A stretch of 64,000 nt of DNA from positions 34,377 through 98,376 of the forward strand of contig JAYMSP010000057.1 in assembly GCA_036897095.1 (NCBI GenBank), given 5' to 3'. The notes under the pieces are model-generated. The model made no database searches and was not told the origin of the DNA. It was given only the letters and a program-made list of their open reading frames with translations. Both the position numbers and the translations under genes were made by a program. Positions 45,161 through 60,200 of the stretch are shown piece after piece. Position 1 is the stretch's first letter. Every line of letters begins with the position of its first letter. This DNA is from Plantago elongata. Taxonomy: Eukaryota; Streptophyta; Magnoliopsida; Lamiales; Plantaginaceae.

Positions 45161-48100
45161 ACCTCCGCAGTTGAAGTTGGAGGTTGTCGTACGATGAGAC
45201 TGTCTCGAAAATTATCAAATAGAACTCGGGGAAGCCCTTTGGTGAAGATGTCTACGATTTGATATCGAGACGGCATGTGAAGAACCCGAAATTCTCCACG
45301 AACAACCTTTTCGCGAACAAAGTGAATATCCATCTCCATGTGTTTAGTGCGCTGATGTTGCACATGATTGCTAGAGAGGTATATGGCACTAACATTGTCA
45401 CGGTATACTAGTGTAGCTTTCTTGATAGGACACAAGAAGCAAATTTCGTAGCCAACAACAGGATTCTGAAACAACGACACCTCGATATTCGGCTTCAACA
45501 CTGAATTTATACATTGTGGGTTGTCTCTTAGAAGAGCAAGAAATGAGGTTGTCACCGAGAAACACGCAATAACCAGAAGTAGATCGACAAGTATCAGGGC
45601 ATCCTCCCCAATCAACATCAACGTAGGAAACAAGAGATGCGAGAGTGGACTTATAGAGATGAAGTCCAAATTTGTTGTTCCTTGAATGTAGCGAATGATA
45701 CGCTTGAGTTCATTCATATGACTGGCTTGCGGATTATGCATATGGAGACAAACTTGTTACACTGCATAAGAGATATCTGGGTGGGTGAAGGTAAGATACT
45801 GCAATGCTCCAGTGAGAGCACGGTAATGGGATGGATCAGGACACGGGTTGTCCGTCGAAGAGCCGAGCTTTGCTAGAGTGTCGACCGGAGTGAGGCAGGG
45901 TTTGCAGCTCGTCATTCCCGCACGTTCGATGATGTCTTTAATATAAGTTTGTTGAGAGAGAAACATCCCGGAAGATGGGCGAGATACGGTTATGCTGAAA
46001 AAATAGGCGAGGGGACCCAAATCATTCATAGCAAATTCGGCGTTGAGCATAGACATGAAAGATAACCGAAGTTTATCTAAAGAAGCAGCTAGAATGATGT
46101 CATCCATGCATAGTAAAATATAAGCAATATCTTGCCCACGACAGTAAATAAACAAAGAGTGATCGGAGCTGCTATGAGAGAAGTCAATGGTACGAATGTA
46201 GTTAGCAAATTGTTGGTACCAAGCTCGCGGTGCCTGTTTGAGACCGTAGAATGATTTCTTGAGAAGACACGTAATCCGGGTGAGTGGTGTCTTTGAAACC
46301 AATGGGTTGATGCATATATACTGTCTCATGAAGATTGCCATGGAGAAAGACGTTTTTGACATCAAGCTGATGAATAGGCCAAGAATGACATAAGGCGATG
46401 CTCAAAACAATTCGAATAGTAGCCGGTTTGACAACCGGACTAAAAGTCTCGTCACAATCGATGCCAACCTGTTGGTACCTGCCATCACAAACAAGACGGG
46501 CTTTGTGCCTCTCAGTAGAACCATCAGAGTTCATTTTGTGACGAAAAACCCGCATAGAGCGAATAAGGTTAGCATTAGGACTCCCACGTCTTATTCAAAA
46601 CAAGAGCATTAAATTCGTCAAGCATAGCGGCATTCCAATTTGGATCTTGTAAAGCACTAATGGAATTTCGTGGAAGGGGTGAAATACTAAGTGAGGTTGA
46701 CGTAATCCGGGCCAAAGAACTTGGGGTTGGAACGACTAATGCGATTGGGACGAAGTGGAGGAGAGGAGTAACATTTTCATTGAATAAAACATGACAGGAG
46801 ATAATTATTTCTTACTCGACAAGTGATCATAACATTTATATCTATGGTTGTTGGGATAAACCAAGAAAACACAAGGTGTAAAATGAGCTTAGAGCTTGTT
46901 AATAATTTGAGAAGGAAAAAGAGGGTAGCATAAGCAACCGAAAACCCAAAGATGAGAATAGGTGGGGGGTTTTGTGAAAAATAATTTAAGTAGGGGAAGA
47001 AAAGGTCAAAAGTTTGGTGGGGCTCAATGTTGAGAAGATAATAGTAGCCATATCAAGGGAATGGTGCCAAAACGATAGTGGTATACATGCATGTGCAAGT
47101 AAAGTACGCATGATGTTATTAATCGTCTTGATTTTACGTTCGACTTTCCCGTTTTGAGGTGATGTGTAAGGACATGAAAAATGAAAGAGGAGGCCATTAT
47201 CTTTGGAAAAAGTTCAAAATTGCCTATTATCAAATTCGCGACCATTATCACATTGAATCATTTTAATATTTCTTTCAAATTGAGTACGAATGAGGTTTTG
47301 AAAGGATAAAAAACGGAGTAGACTTATGATTATGTGTTATAGAAAAGGTCCATAAGTAATTACTATAATCATCTAAAAAAAGACGTAATAGCGATGATCC
47401 ATAGAACTGAAAACAAGAGATGTACATAAATCACTGTAAATAATGTCAAAAGGCATAGAAGTAGATGACAAAGAATCTGAAAATGACAATTTTATATGTT
47501 TTCTAAAGGACAGGAATGACAAAAAGAAGAACGGACTTTATTGCAGGAAATTAAATTAGTGTTCCTAAGAGTACTAAGGATAGCTTGTCCCGGATGTCCT
47601 AGACGTGAGTGCCAAAGATTGAGTGAAGCGGTGAGAAAAGCGGAGGATGGCGATGAGTTATGATGGGCGAGAGGGTAGAGGTCCCTTGTACTATTGCATC
47701 TCATTAGACGATTCCCCGTTTGAAGGTCCTTAACAGGAAAAACCAAGAGGATCAAATTCAACATAAATTTGTTTTCTTTTTGTAAACTTACAAACGGAAA
47801 CAAGGTTTTTGATGATATGAGGAGCATGCAAGATATTGTAGAGATTAAACGGAGGTAAGGTTTAAGGAGGGAACCATGACCATAACCTCTAATGGGAATA
47901 TTACTACCATTACCAACAATAATGCCCGAATTTGTTGAAGAGAGCTTGCAATGCACCATCGATGTTGGTAGGGGCATAACCGGAAGGGGCTTGCATAGGG
48001 TAAGCCTGCGGGCGAGGGCCGAGAAGCCCGGAGCCAGGTCGCGTGTTCGGGCCTGTAGTAGGTTGCTAAGCCGTGGTGGGGTAGGAACAAGGGGGAACGA

Positions 48101-48978
48101 CCCAAGGAGGGCATCCCCATGTCGACCAAGCAGGAAATTGCCAGGTAGTAACGGGTTGTTGGTGGTGGTTGCTAGGTTATCCTTTTCTACGATTGGAGTT
48201 GCTGGAGGTGTTGCTATTCCCTTTGCCATTATTCTTTTTCCTGTTTCGGTTGTTGTTGGGATTCCGGTTAACGGTAGAGTTCTCTTGTCGACGGGTGGAG
48301 GAGTCGGTCAAGAGAAAAGCCGACGAGGAACCAGATTCATGAGCTCATTCCGTAGAGGTGGTGTCGTGGAGCTTCAATCGAGAACAAAGTTCAGATAAGG
48401 AGGGTAAGGTCATCTTCTGTTCAATATGGGTGACAAAATTGGAATATGTTTCAGGAAGTCCTACAAGAGTGCGGAGCACAAGGCGCTGGTCGGAGACAGG
48501 AGATCCAACATTGGCAAGTTGATCGACAATCGATTTGATGCAATTGCAGTAAGAGACCACTGAGGAGGAATCCGCCATCTTCATGTTGGTGAAGTCTGTT
48601 TCAAGGAAAGCTGCTCGGTAATTCTGATTATCTTGGAAAATACCATGAATACAATTCCAAGCTTGTTCGGCTGTCGCCAGCCACACGGATTGACGAGAGG
48701 ATGTCAATAGAGACAGTGGCATACATCCATTGAAGGAGGACATCGTCGAGGCGTTTCCATTAAGCGAGATCGAATTTCTTGGACTTGAGATAGATTTCAA
48801 GTTCAGCTTCATCTGTAGGTGGGATGATATGCTCAAGAACGGAGTGGACTGTGGCTTGAACTTTGAAGAGGGTTGTCCATTCGTGATATCGAGCGGTTTC
48901 CATGTCGAGGGTGATATGAATCAAAGCCTTGACGTTGGTAGCATTGATAGCGGAATGGAAGATGGTTTTGTCTGACAT
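45157..48978 (-). pseudogene. Broken gag-pol of the second copia element
   Basis: Gag starts MSDKTIFHSAINATNVKALI at 48978 and continues in another frame. Pre-integrase is LWHSRLGHPGQAILSTLRNT near 47520. RT is ARLVCDGRYQQVGIDCDETF near 46500, and RNase H is in 45157-45741. The RT catalytic motif reads LLCMDDIIL, with CMDD in place of YVDD. Frameshifts divide it into at least five frames. Confidence 0.75.
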
Positions 48979-49232
48979 GGTGAAGGATCGAACGAGGAAA
49001 TAGAAAGGGGCAACGAAAGTTTGTTCGCGGGCGCGCTGTTATGGAGAAACAACAGGATTGATTGGCACGGTCAATCTGCGTGGGGGCAGTAGAGACCGGA
49101 ATTTGTGAAAATTGGTTGCGTGTGGCAGACCAATTCAGGGGAGGACAATCGAAGAAGGGGACAACGATCGGCGATGAGGATGTTGACGTGAGGTCGGGGA
49201 GGGAATGTTTGCCGGAACCTAATTTGATACCA

Positions 49233-49385
49233 TATAAGATTATGAATAATAATGCGTTATTATATTCAATATGAGATGGGTATTTATACAAATACAAATA
49301 GGAAAATCCTAACTATACTAGATATCGATCCTTGCTATACTAGAACTATATTAGATATATACAAATCTAATTATCTAGTCTATCA
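49233..49385 (-). repeat. 5' LTR of the second copia element
   Basis: 153 bp, starting directly after the primer-binding site and ending at the CCTTC target duplication. Confidence 0.85.
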
Positions 49386-49740
49386 CCTTCGAGCTGATTT
49401 CCACTAACATCAACGATTCGCAATCGAGTCAATCGACCAAGCTAAAAAATGAGCCTGCCACTGAAGCCGTTGTTGCTGAGATTGAGGTTTTCGAGGAAGG
49501 GGAGATCGGCGATTGAAGGAGATATAGTACCATGGAGGTTCATCTTGGGGAGATTCAGGGTTGTGATTTGTTGCGTTTGGGGATTGCAGGTGTCACCAAT
49601 CCATGTGCAGAGAAGAGTGTTGAGGGTCTAGTTTTGGGTAAGAGCATTGCTTGTGTTGGTTATATGGTGCATGAAATCTAGCAGGTGTGTTTGATCAGTT
49701 GCATTTGATGATGTTGATTGAGAAAGGGTGTAGGTATTAC
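49386..49740 (-). pseudogene. N-terminal LRR segment of the receptor-kinase pseudogene
   Basis: The minus strand carries an LRR N-terminal cap and the first repeats: TDQTHLLDFMHHITNTSNAL, then CTWIGDTCNPQTQQITTLNL, then LPFLENLNLSNNGFSG. There are in-frame stops (a TAG before TLNTLLCTWIG and a TAG after GRLIF). The signal peptide is not clear. The segment ends at the copia insertion site (49385/49386). Confidence 0.75.
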
Positions 49741-50500
49741 AAACTACAAAGGTAAATTATTTAATAAGATCATATAATAATAAATTGAGATGTAAGGCAT
49801 TATAATAATTTTGTTAAATATTTAAACATTGTAATTTAAGAGTTATTTGAGGTTAAAGTTGACAATGATTGACCGAAAAAAGTTAACACGAGAACGTTAA
49901 ATCAGGACGGAGGAGTATTATTTCTATCTGGTCCCAAGTTGGAACCGGCATATTTTATGACTATAGGGTTTATTTATTTGTAAAGTATTCCTTTAGGGAG
50001 TTTATACTGTATACATTAAATATCAATATACATGCATGTTACTAACTAAACTGTAAATGAAGTATATCTATAACATGACGTACCTCAAGACGAATATTGT
50101 AGCACAATTTCAGTATATTGCCCGAGCGTTTCCACATAAAATCTCAATAAACGATATACAACTATATAGGGGGAGTTGATCAGTTTTGTATAGAATTCAT
50201 TCAGCAAACGGAACTATATATAGGCAAGTTCTACTTAATGAAACCAAATGTTGAATGATGATGTCAACAATTCATTAGCATTATTGAATTGATGGAATAG
50301 AAATGATAACATTAAACAATGTCATGTATTGTTTATGGATCGAATACTTCCACACATTTCTTATCATCATGCATCTGCACCCTTATCTTACTATTGTTTT
50401 TGGGAAGGTCATCCAACACCCATCTTCATCCTTATCTTACTACTGTTTTTGGGAAGCTCAAATATAAATTGAATAATATAGAATTGATTGGTGGCTTTTA
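49741..50500. other. AT-rich spacer with a MITE end
   Basis: Near 49895-49921 the sequence ends in GGACGGAGGAGTATTA, the right terminus of a Stowaway-type MITE whose left half is missing or too diverged to see. Two short blocks (CTTATCTTACTRYTGTTTTTG) repeat at 50381 and 50432. No gene is supported. Confidence 0.4.
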
Positions 50501-50569
50501 TTGCAATTAACAACATATGAAAATTGCCAAAATGATCCCATTCCCCCACAAGTCACCAAATTTCTACCC

Positions 50570-50985
50570 ACTACCGTCTTCTTCACCCGTTTTGTCTTCT
50601 TCAGTCATCTTCAATCGTGTAATTGTCCGTATTCTTCTTCGTCGACCTAGAGTGTTCTTCTTCAGTCGTCTTCACCCGTTTCGTACGTATTCTTCTTCAG
50701 TCACCTTCACCCGTTTCTTTTTCTTCGTCGATCTTGGTATTCTTCTTCGTCCATATTCTTCGTCCGTATTCTTCTTCGTCGGTATTCTTCTTATACTGTT
50801 CGACTGGCCCGATCAATTGCAAGTTGTTCGGTATTCTTCTTCTCATACTGGTCCGCTGCCCCGATCAATTGCCGGTTGTTCCGTATTCTTCTTCAGTCAT
50901 CTTTATCGGTATTCTTCTTCTTCTTATTATACTGTTCAACTGCCCCGATCAATTGCCGACTGCTTCGGGTGTATTTTATTTTTGT
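50570..50985 (+). repeat. TTCTTC-rich minisatellite
   Basis: Compound degenerate repeats. GTATTCTTCTTC with CAGTC or GTCG tails recurs more than eight times. A longer block CCCCGATCAATTGCCG with TGTTC or GCTTC occurs three times (about 50817, 50861 and 50943). Two long plus-strand open frames (50517-50996 and 50623-51006) come from the repeat and code for Ser/Phe/Val/Leu runs. I do not call them genes. Confidence 0.65.
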
Positions 50986-51230
50986 CCAGCATATGAAAAG
51001 AGATAATTCATTGATGATTCATTTGATCGAATGGAGCTAGAACTGGAGCAATTCATGATTTATTTTTATCCAACAATTCATTTGAGTAATTTCTTTTCCA
51101 CAAAATCTGTAGCAATATGAGTAATCTTTTACTGTATTGAAGTGAGATGATTCACAGACATAATTATTGTGTTTTGACAACTTAAACAATAGCTTTCAAT
51201 AAGCAAAATGTGGCTAGAATATCAACATTA

Positions 51231-51748
51231 AGGGTGATCGTTCGGATTAATTCGATCCAATCCGATCCGAAGTTCGGATTAATCCGAAGTTTCGGAGCAC
51301 CTTGGGGTCAATCCGATCCGAATGGTTCGAATCGGATTCGGAGTAATCCGACTCGGATCGGGTTTTTCCGGATTAATCCGAAAAATATAAAAAATAATAA
51401 AAATGAATTATGCTTTCTTCCTCAACGTTCCCACAGCTTCCAAAAAAATAGAAATGACGGAAATGAATAAGGATGAATGGATGAGGATTTGTTTTGGGTT
51501 TTTGTTACTAGGTTTGGATATAAGTTGTTATTTCAAACAACGTTTTTGCCTTTGAGAAAGGGGTATTTTTTCTAAAAAATATTTCGGATTAAAATCGGAT
51601 AATCCGAAAATCCAATGGATCAGATTGGATTAATCTGAAAATCTTCGGATCTCAAATATGTTAATCCGTAATCCGATCCGAACACAACGGATCGGATTGT
51701 CGGATTGTTTGATTGAATTTTTGGATTTTGAATTTATGATCACCCCTA
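51231..51748. mobile_element. Mutator-like MITE with 10-bp target duplication
   Basis: The ten bases ATCAACATTA stand directly on both sides (51221-51230 and 51749-51758). The ends are AGGGTGATCG at the left and GATCACCCCTA at the right, short inverted repeats. The 518-bp interior is filled with CGGATTAATCCG palindromes and AATCCGATCCGAA in both directions around a central AT-rich part. There is no transposase. A 9-11 bp duplication is typical of Mutator-like elements. Confidence 0.7.
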
Positions 51749-51889
51749 ATCAACATTAAATCTCATGCCAAACTCATTTTGACAAAAAGCAATTCAAGTG
51801 GCTACTCCAATTCCGTGCCACTCAAGGCCTCAAATTCGTAACCTTCACTGTTCTGCAAAATTGAAATCCCCTATGGCCCTGTGAAACCT

Positions 51890-52095
51890 CAAAACCCAGT
51901 GACACAGCCGATCTCGCAACCAACACCTCTCCACGACGTCTCCTCCTCCTCAAACCACACCACGCCACGGCCGATCTCGCAACCACCACCACACCACAAC
52001 GTCTCCTCCTCCTCAAACCACCACCACGCCATGGCATCACCTCCTCCTCAAACCACCACCATGCCACGACCGATCTCGCAATCGAGCATCAACTC
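51890..52095 (+). repeat. Short GC-rich tandem repeat block
   Basis: A unit of CCGATCTCGCAACC, an ACCACCAC stretch and CGTCTCCTCCTCCTCAAACC recurs three times over 200 bp. Both strands are open here (51822-52067 minus, 51881-52108 plus), and both predicted proteins are simple repeats. Confidence 0.5.
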
Positions 52096-52294
52096 GCCGA
52101 CAAAATAGAAAGAAAAGGGGACGACCGGACGAGAAGATCAAACTAAGAAAGAAAAGGGAGGATCGAACGTAGATTGACGAACAAGAGAGAAGATGAAGCC
52201 CAGAGGTTTGAAAGACGAGCGAATTCACCGGAGTAGCAGCAACAAAGAGTTTGATAGTGGAGAGAAAAATGAAATTGGGGTTTGAGGCAAGTAT

Positions 52295-53145
52295 TAGACA
52301 CTCTCCAATGGTGACGGCACGACGACGCGTCGTCGTCGTTTTTTTCTGCAGTGGTGACGCGTCGTCGTCGCCACGTCATGAATTTTGTTTTAATTTTTAA
52401 TTTTTTTTATTTTTATTTACATATTATTCATATTATAAGAATGCTTAGATGTTGAAATTAATGAAATTGCATTTCTTAAGTCGTTTTATAATTTATTAAG
52501 GTTTAAAATTAAAAATAAAAATATTTTTTTATTTTGCTAAAAACATATTTAATATATTATAATAGTGTTTAGAAGTCGAAATTAATAAAATTGAATTATT
52601 AGAGGTTGTTTTATAATTTTAAGTTTAATTGAGAGAGAAAATGAGTTCGATATTGAATGATCAGAAAATAATCAAAAATAATCGAGAGTGGTCTCTATTC
52701 GTAGATCTCTAAGAAACGAATCCGTTGGTAATCTTTATATATTGTTTACATTTATATTTATCGAGTTATTCGCGTTTGAAATTGGACAATATATAAAAAA
52801 GTAAAAATAAAATAAAAAAAGTATCTTCTTCTTCTTCCTTCACGTCGTCAGCTCCATTTCTTCTTCTTCTCTTCCTTCGCTTCTCATCTCCACCACCAAT
52901 TCACCACATCTCTGCCCACTCCACCACCCACTTTCATCGTGCCGCTGCCACGCCCAATCGACCATCTCCGCCTCAACCCTCCATCTGCTCCTCCGCCGTT
53001 CGCTCCAGCCCACCACCTAAAAATAAAAATAAATAATAAACAGAAAATCCACGTGGCAGCAGCCGGTTAGCTGCTGCCCGACGCGGCGTGCTACACCGTG
53101 TGAACAGGCGCCGTGCCCATGGCGCCCCGTTGGGGGCAGTCTTCG
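52295..53145. mobile_element. Possible non-autonomous DNA transposon
   Basis: The left end GACACTCTCCAATGG (52299-52313) and the right end, reversed as GACTGCCCCCAACGG (53141-53127), agree at 10 of 15 positions. Both are followed inward by GC-rich GACGCGTCGTCG or GGCGCC palindromes. The interior is non-coding. The target duplication is not clear, so the call is tentative. Confidence 0.3.
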
Positions 53146-54700
53146 ATTCTTATATGAAGTCAATTTGTTTTTGGGTAGTTTTTATTCAATTAAAGTGGAT
53201 TTAGGGCTCAAAATTAAAATGAAATTATATGTAATTGTTTTTAGAGATATAGCTTTATATGTAATAGTTGTATGTAATAGGTGTTGTTAATTGATTTATA
53301 TATATAATTTTTCGATGAATTTAATGATGTTAATGGTTAATGGAGTAGTGAATTCATTTTTATATATTTCTAATCACTCCAATCACTTTACTCTTGTATA
53401 AATACCCCATATTTATACTTTTATTTATACATAAGAATAAACTCTCCATTATAATTTTTACTCTCTTCATATTTTTCTATCTTTTTCTCACAACACATTA
53501 AAAATATTACAATTTCTTTTAAAGAATTAGAACTCAACCATTAATGTTGTCCTTTATCTTCTTCCCACCCCCCAACAATTCCGCTATATTTCAAACCAAA
53601 ATGAGCCTAAATGTCTAGATCCCAAATTCCATATACTGGCCAAGATGCATATTTGTGTGGTTAGCTTAACCCCAATAAAAAGGACCACAACAAATTTCCA
53701 CAAAATCCTCCAAGCCTTTTCGGCCATGTCAGGAGACAGGAGCCAGGGCTCATCAACTTTGTATCCATAGCAACAAGCCAACAAGTTGATATCTCTAAAA
53801 TTTCACATAGATTAAATGACATTAGATTAAATGACATTGAATAGCGGAATGACACACATTACGATTATTTTAATAAATATTAGAGGATTTTATTAAAACT
53901 ATTAGTGTGATATGTAATGTATAATAGCATTAGAAAGGTCTATGAGATCTGATCTCACACACAACTTTGTTTATTAGTGTAGCTTAAATTTTAACATATT
54001 ATATTTATATTTACAAAGATTAGTCGGTTTGATTTATCAAATCTATCACTAAATCAGGTCAATTTACATGAATCGTGAATGCTAATACACTCCATAAACC
54101 AGGCCACATTCACGAACATAAATTCACAAACGAAATGAGCAGAAAAGGTATGGAAATTCCTCCCCAGAAAAACACAGAACAATCCATTTCCTCACACATA
54201 CACAGATATTTATGATGGCCATGTATTCTGGACCATCTAGAAACTTTTATTTAATTATTTTAAAAAGATCCATAAGTAGATAAATCGAGGACTGATAATA
54301 ACAACGCCTTATACTACTATATAGTCTAAAACATTACTCATATTTAATTATTCACTATTTAGACCTTCCTTACTTTTGTACTCCCTTATTCCTATATTGA
54401 TTTTTATTAATTTCAATCACTTATAAAATTTACATCAAGATATCTTTTAATTTATAACGATCTAGTCATCATCATTTTGAATTAATTCGAAATTAAAATT
54501 ATAATGGAATATAACTTGATAGTCAACATTCTCAAAAATAAATAAATTTAACAATTAACTAAAATTTTTGATTAGTCACTAGTAATCCGTTTTAATGTTT
54601 ATCATATTATTCAAAACTATATTAATTATTATTTCATCCACATGAAGGTCGTTTTTAAAAGAATTACTCTTTAAAAAATATTTGTGGTTGATCATTAAAA
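53146..54700. other. AT-rich intergenic DNA upstream of threonine synthase
   Basis: A TATA-like TATAAATACCCC at 53397-53408 is followed by a pyrimidine-rich stretch, but no gene begins there. The last few hundred bases should include the threonine synthase promoter. The short open frames at 53584-53855 are not convincing. Confidence 0.4.
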
Positions 54701-54751
54701 GACATAAAAGACCACACTAAAAACGTGTCACACAAATTCCCGTCAAATTAA

Positions 54752-57295
<2,544 letters not shown>

Positions 57296-60200
57296 ATATC
57301 ATAGATGTATCATATACACGCGATGGTACATAACATGTTTGAATCCTGGTACTGTCAAAGTTTGAGTGAGTTTCTTTTCCTTCCTTTACTGGTGAGTTCT
57401 GAGTTTCTTGCTGGAAATTTCGCAGTGTGTTTTGTAAATTTTGAACATCTATAAATCTCTATGACTTGTACAAGAGTTTTACTTATGTTCATGATCTGTA
57501 CTGGTTTTACTTAACTTGGAGGTTCTAACTGACACGAGTTCATCAGCTAATCTAGATGTATTTATTTGAATTACTTTTTGGAATACGATTTAAATGAATA
57601 AAATTTAATTTTTTTTGTAAAAACACAATTTAAGTTGAGTTTTTCCAGTTCAATCGTATACCAAACGGTCGTTGTAGTTTGGATTGATTTCTTAGTGACT
57701 AGGTTTTGTTAGCTGCCTGTAAGGATTGACAAAAGTCAGAAAGTTCGTTCCAGGAAAATGTTTAAAACGAGAGGAAGTAAGTTGAGTGCATGTAGGGACC
57801 TGATTATAGTGTTTGTTAGTTGAGATACTCCACTTCTATTGTGGTAACTGGTAAGTGGGTGGATATTAATATTAGTAAACGTGACTTTGGTTTTATTTGA
57901 CTTGACCAAGTCAACCCTATGTCACAACTTTAGACTCCTGGGTTTGTTGCATGGGTTAATTTTGCTAGTGATTAAAATCATGTTAAAACCAATTGTTTCT
58001 AATTAGTTTTCTTCATGTTATTCCCTAACTAAAAGGGACTGATCTCTACGAAATGATCTTTGCAAATCACCTATGGCCAGTGTCACATTCACACACAATT
58101 TTTGGTTTCTGGCTGGCTAAGTGAGTGCGGATTTGCCCGTCATAGTAGCCACTATTTTTAAAGCAAGTTTGTATTGACTGTTGACTGATTTCGAGCAATA
58201 TATACATATTAATTGAGCTTTTTAATGTATCTATATTTTCTACTATGTATTGCTCCGTGCAGTATCAATAAAAATACAGTAAAATTGATTTGATTTTAGT
58301 GTGTATTTATTTGTAATTAATAGGTCGAATTAACATTTAGGGGCTGTTTGGTATAGAATTTGAATGGGCATTTGGATGGATTTTTGTGAAATTGTGTTTG
58401 AAATGAAATTGAATATTTGAAGTGTATTTTAGGCCATATCACTGTTCTTCGAGCCAAATGAACTGATTACAATTGTTTCCCAACCAGCACCTTAGTTTGA
58501 ATTTCCCGCAAAACATTCCCAATGTTCTTTACCTTTCAAGGGAGAGATTGTTGGGCCAGCAAGCAGCCTAGTTTGTCTTCAAAGTGTGACCAACCCCAAA
58601 AGAAGTTGGGTGTGATATGTATAAATCAGCCAGCCCAATGGTACTTGTGAAATGAAGAAGAAACTCACAGGTCACAACTCGCAACTCAGAAGAGCACAAT
58701 TACCAGTTACAAATTCACAATATGAATTTATTCAGATGCTGGAAGAAAACAACTCATCTAATGGTGTAAATAATTTTGTGACTATCTAAATCCCAATACA
58801 AAACCAAATCTTATTCCAAACAGAATTCTACAGTTGAATCTCGCTGTATAGCTAAATCAAAATGACACCATTCTATTCTTAGGTTCTAGTAGTCAGTCTG
58901 GCAGTCCAATACATATTTTTTCACCATAGCGTACAACATTTCTTGTGATGTTGTCAATATCTTAGTTTAATGCTACTATACATGTAACAATTGGAACTAG
59001 ACGTGAAAGTGCATTCTAGGTTTTTTTTGTGACAATTGTGGCTTGCATTCGAACGCTTTATGCCATTGTGATGTCGCTAACTCGCTATCATCTTGAGCCT
59101 TTAAACATGTTATGCTATGAGGTACCCATTCCCTGCACTTAAATAAAAGTGCTCAAAAGCAAAACAAGTTATCTGCTTCCCTACAATGCTCAGATCACTA
59201 CACTATATTTGACTCTTTTGGGTTAAAAAGTCTTGGTACTTTAGGACTTACCCCATTGGATACTACTACTAACGATTTGAGTGCCTTTTGTTTGTCCACA
59301 AATGAAGTTTACAGAAAGCAACATGAGTAGGCCCAGAGAGTTATCATGAGGGGTTTCAGAATACAACTCATGGCTTGGTTGGTGACTTGGTGCCATACTC
59401 TAAGACAGACGGACAAATCCATGAAAACAACAAATCATAACTCAGATGGTCCTGCAATAAAGCTCCTTGCCTAGTTCTTCTAACGATAAAAGAAAATTAG
59501 AGCCTCTAAAAAGCTCATTTAGGTGACCAATGACCATCAAGGGACCAGTAAATTACAATCTACTTACGCTCCTATTAATAATAATTGTGGATCCTGATGT
59601 TTCCTCGAATTTCAATCACACTACGTATCACGTCCACATTTACAGATCAATCACACCAAAATATATCCCCGGTACTAATTGGGTATCAATACATAATTAG
59701 GGCGATGCGGCAATGCATGTGCATGATCTACTTGTAGAAATGGGGACGTATAGTCTTCCTTTTGACTTGAGGAGTTTATCCCATGAAAATCTCAACGAAG
59801 GGGTAACCATCATCAATGTATTACAACATTTAATATAAAATTTAATGGTTAGTGGCCGCCTCGTAAAGTTTTAACACTGTCTCATTTAAGAAAGAAAGTA
59901 AGTACCTATTTTGATTTTAAGCTAATGTGCCATGTGTGTCTAGGTCACATATCGGAAAGAGTGCTCCCAAATGATTTTAATCCAACAGTCACAACCCTAT
60001 AGAAAATGATTTTAAAGTACCCATTACAAATACACACCCACCCACCATCTGGACTACCAGTAAATTTCAAATATTTATATCTAGTTTGTGCACCAGTTAC
60101 TACTCCTAGGGCTAAAATATCCATGGATGATCACAAATAGTAGTACTAAATGTAAAATATCACCATGGAACATCACAAATAGTAGTAGTACTAATAAACA

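Larger units (their letters stand above)
45033..49385 (-). mobile_element. Ty1/copia retrotransposon inside the receptor-kinase pseudogene
   Basis: A complete insertion bounded by a perfect 5-bp target duplication CCTTC (45028-45032 and 49386-49390). In its own direction (minus) the LTRs start TGATAGACTAG and end CATAATCTTATA, so the termini are TG..TA. A Met-tRNA-type primer site TGGTATCA (49232-49225) follows the 5' LTR, and a purine tract CTGCGGAGG precedes the 3' LTR. Gag, pre-integrase, integrase, RT and RNase H follow in copia order but are spread over many frames. The element is 4,353 bp and its direction matches the host gene. Confidence 0.9.

Noticed and set aside
51822-52379. Small proteins in the GC-rich repeat block
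   Set aside because: Composition is that of a simple repeat on both strands, and no conserved motif is seen.
53397-53530. A promoter and short gene at the TATAAATACCCC site
   Set aside because: No open frame of value follows, and similar TATA-like runs are common in this AT-rich DNA.
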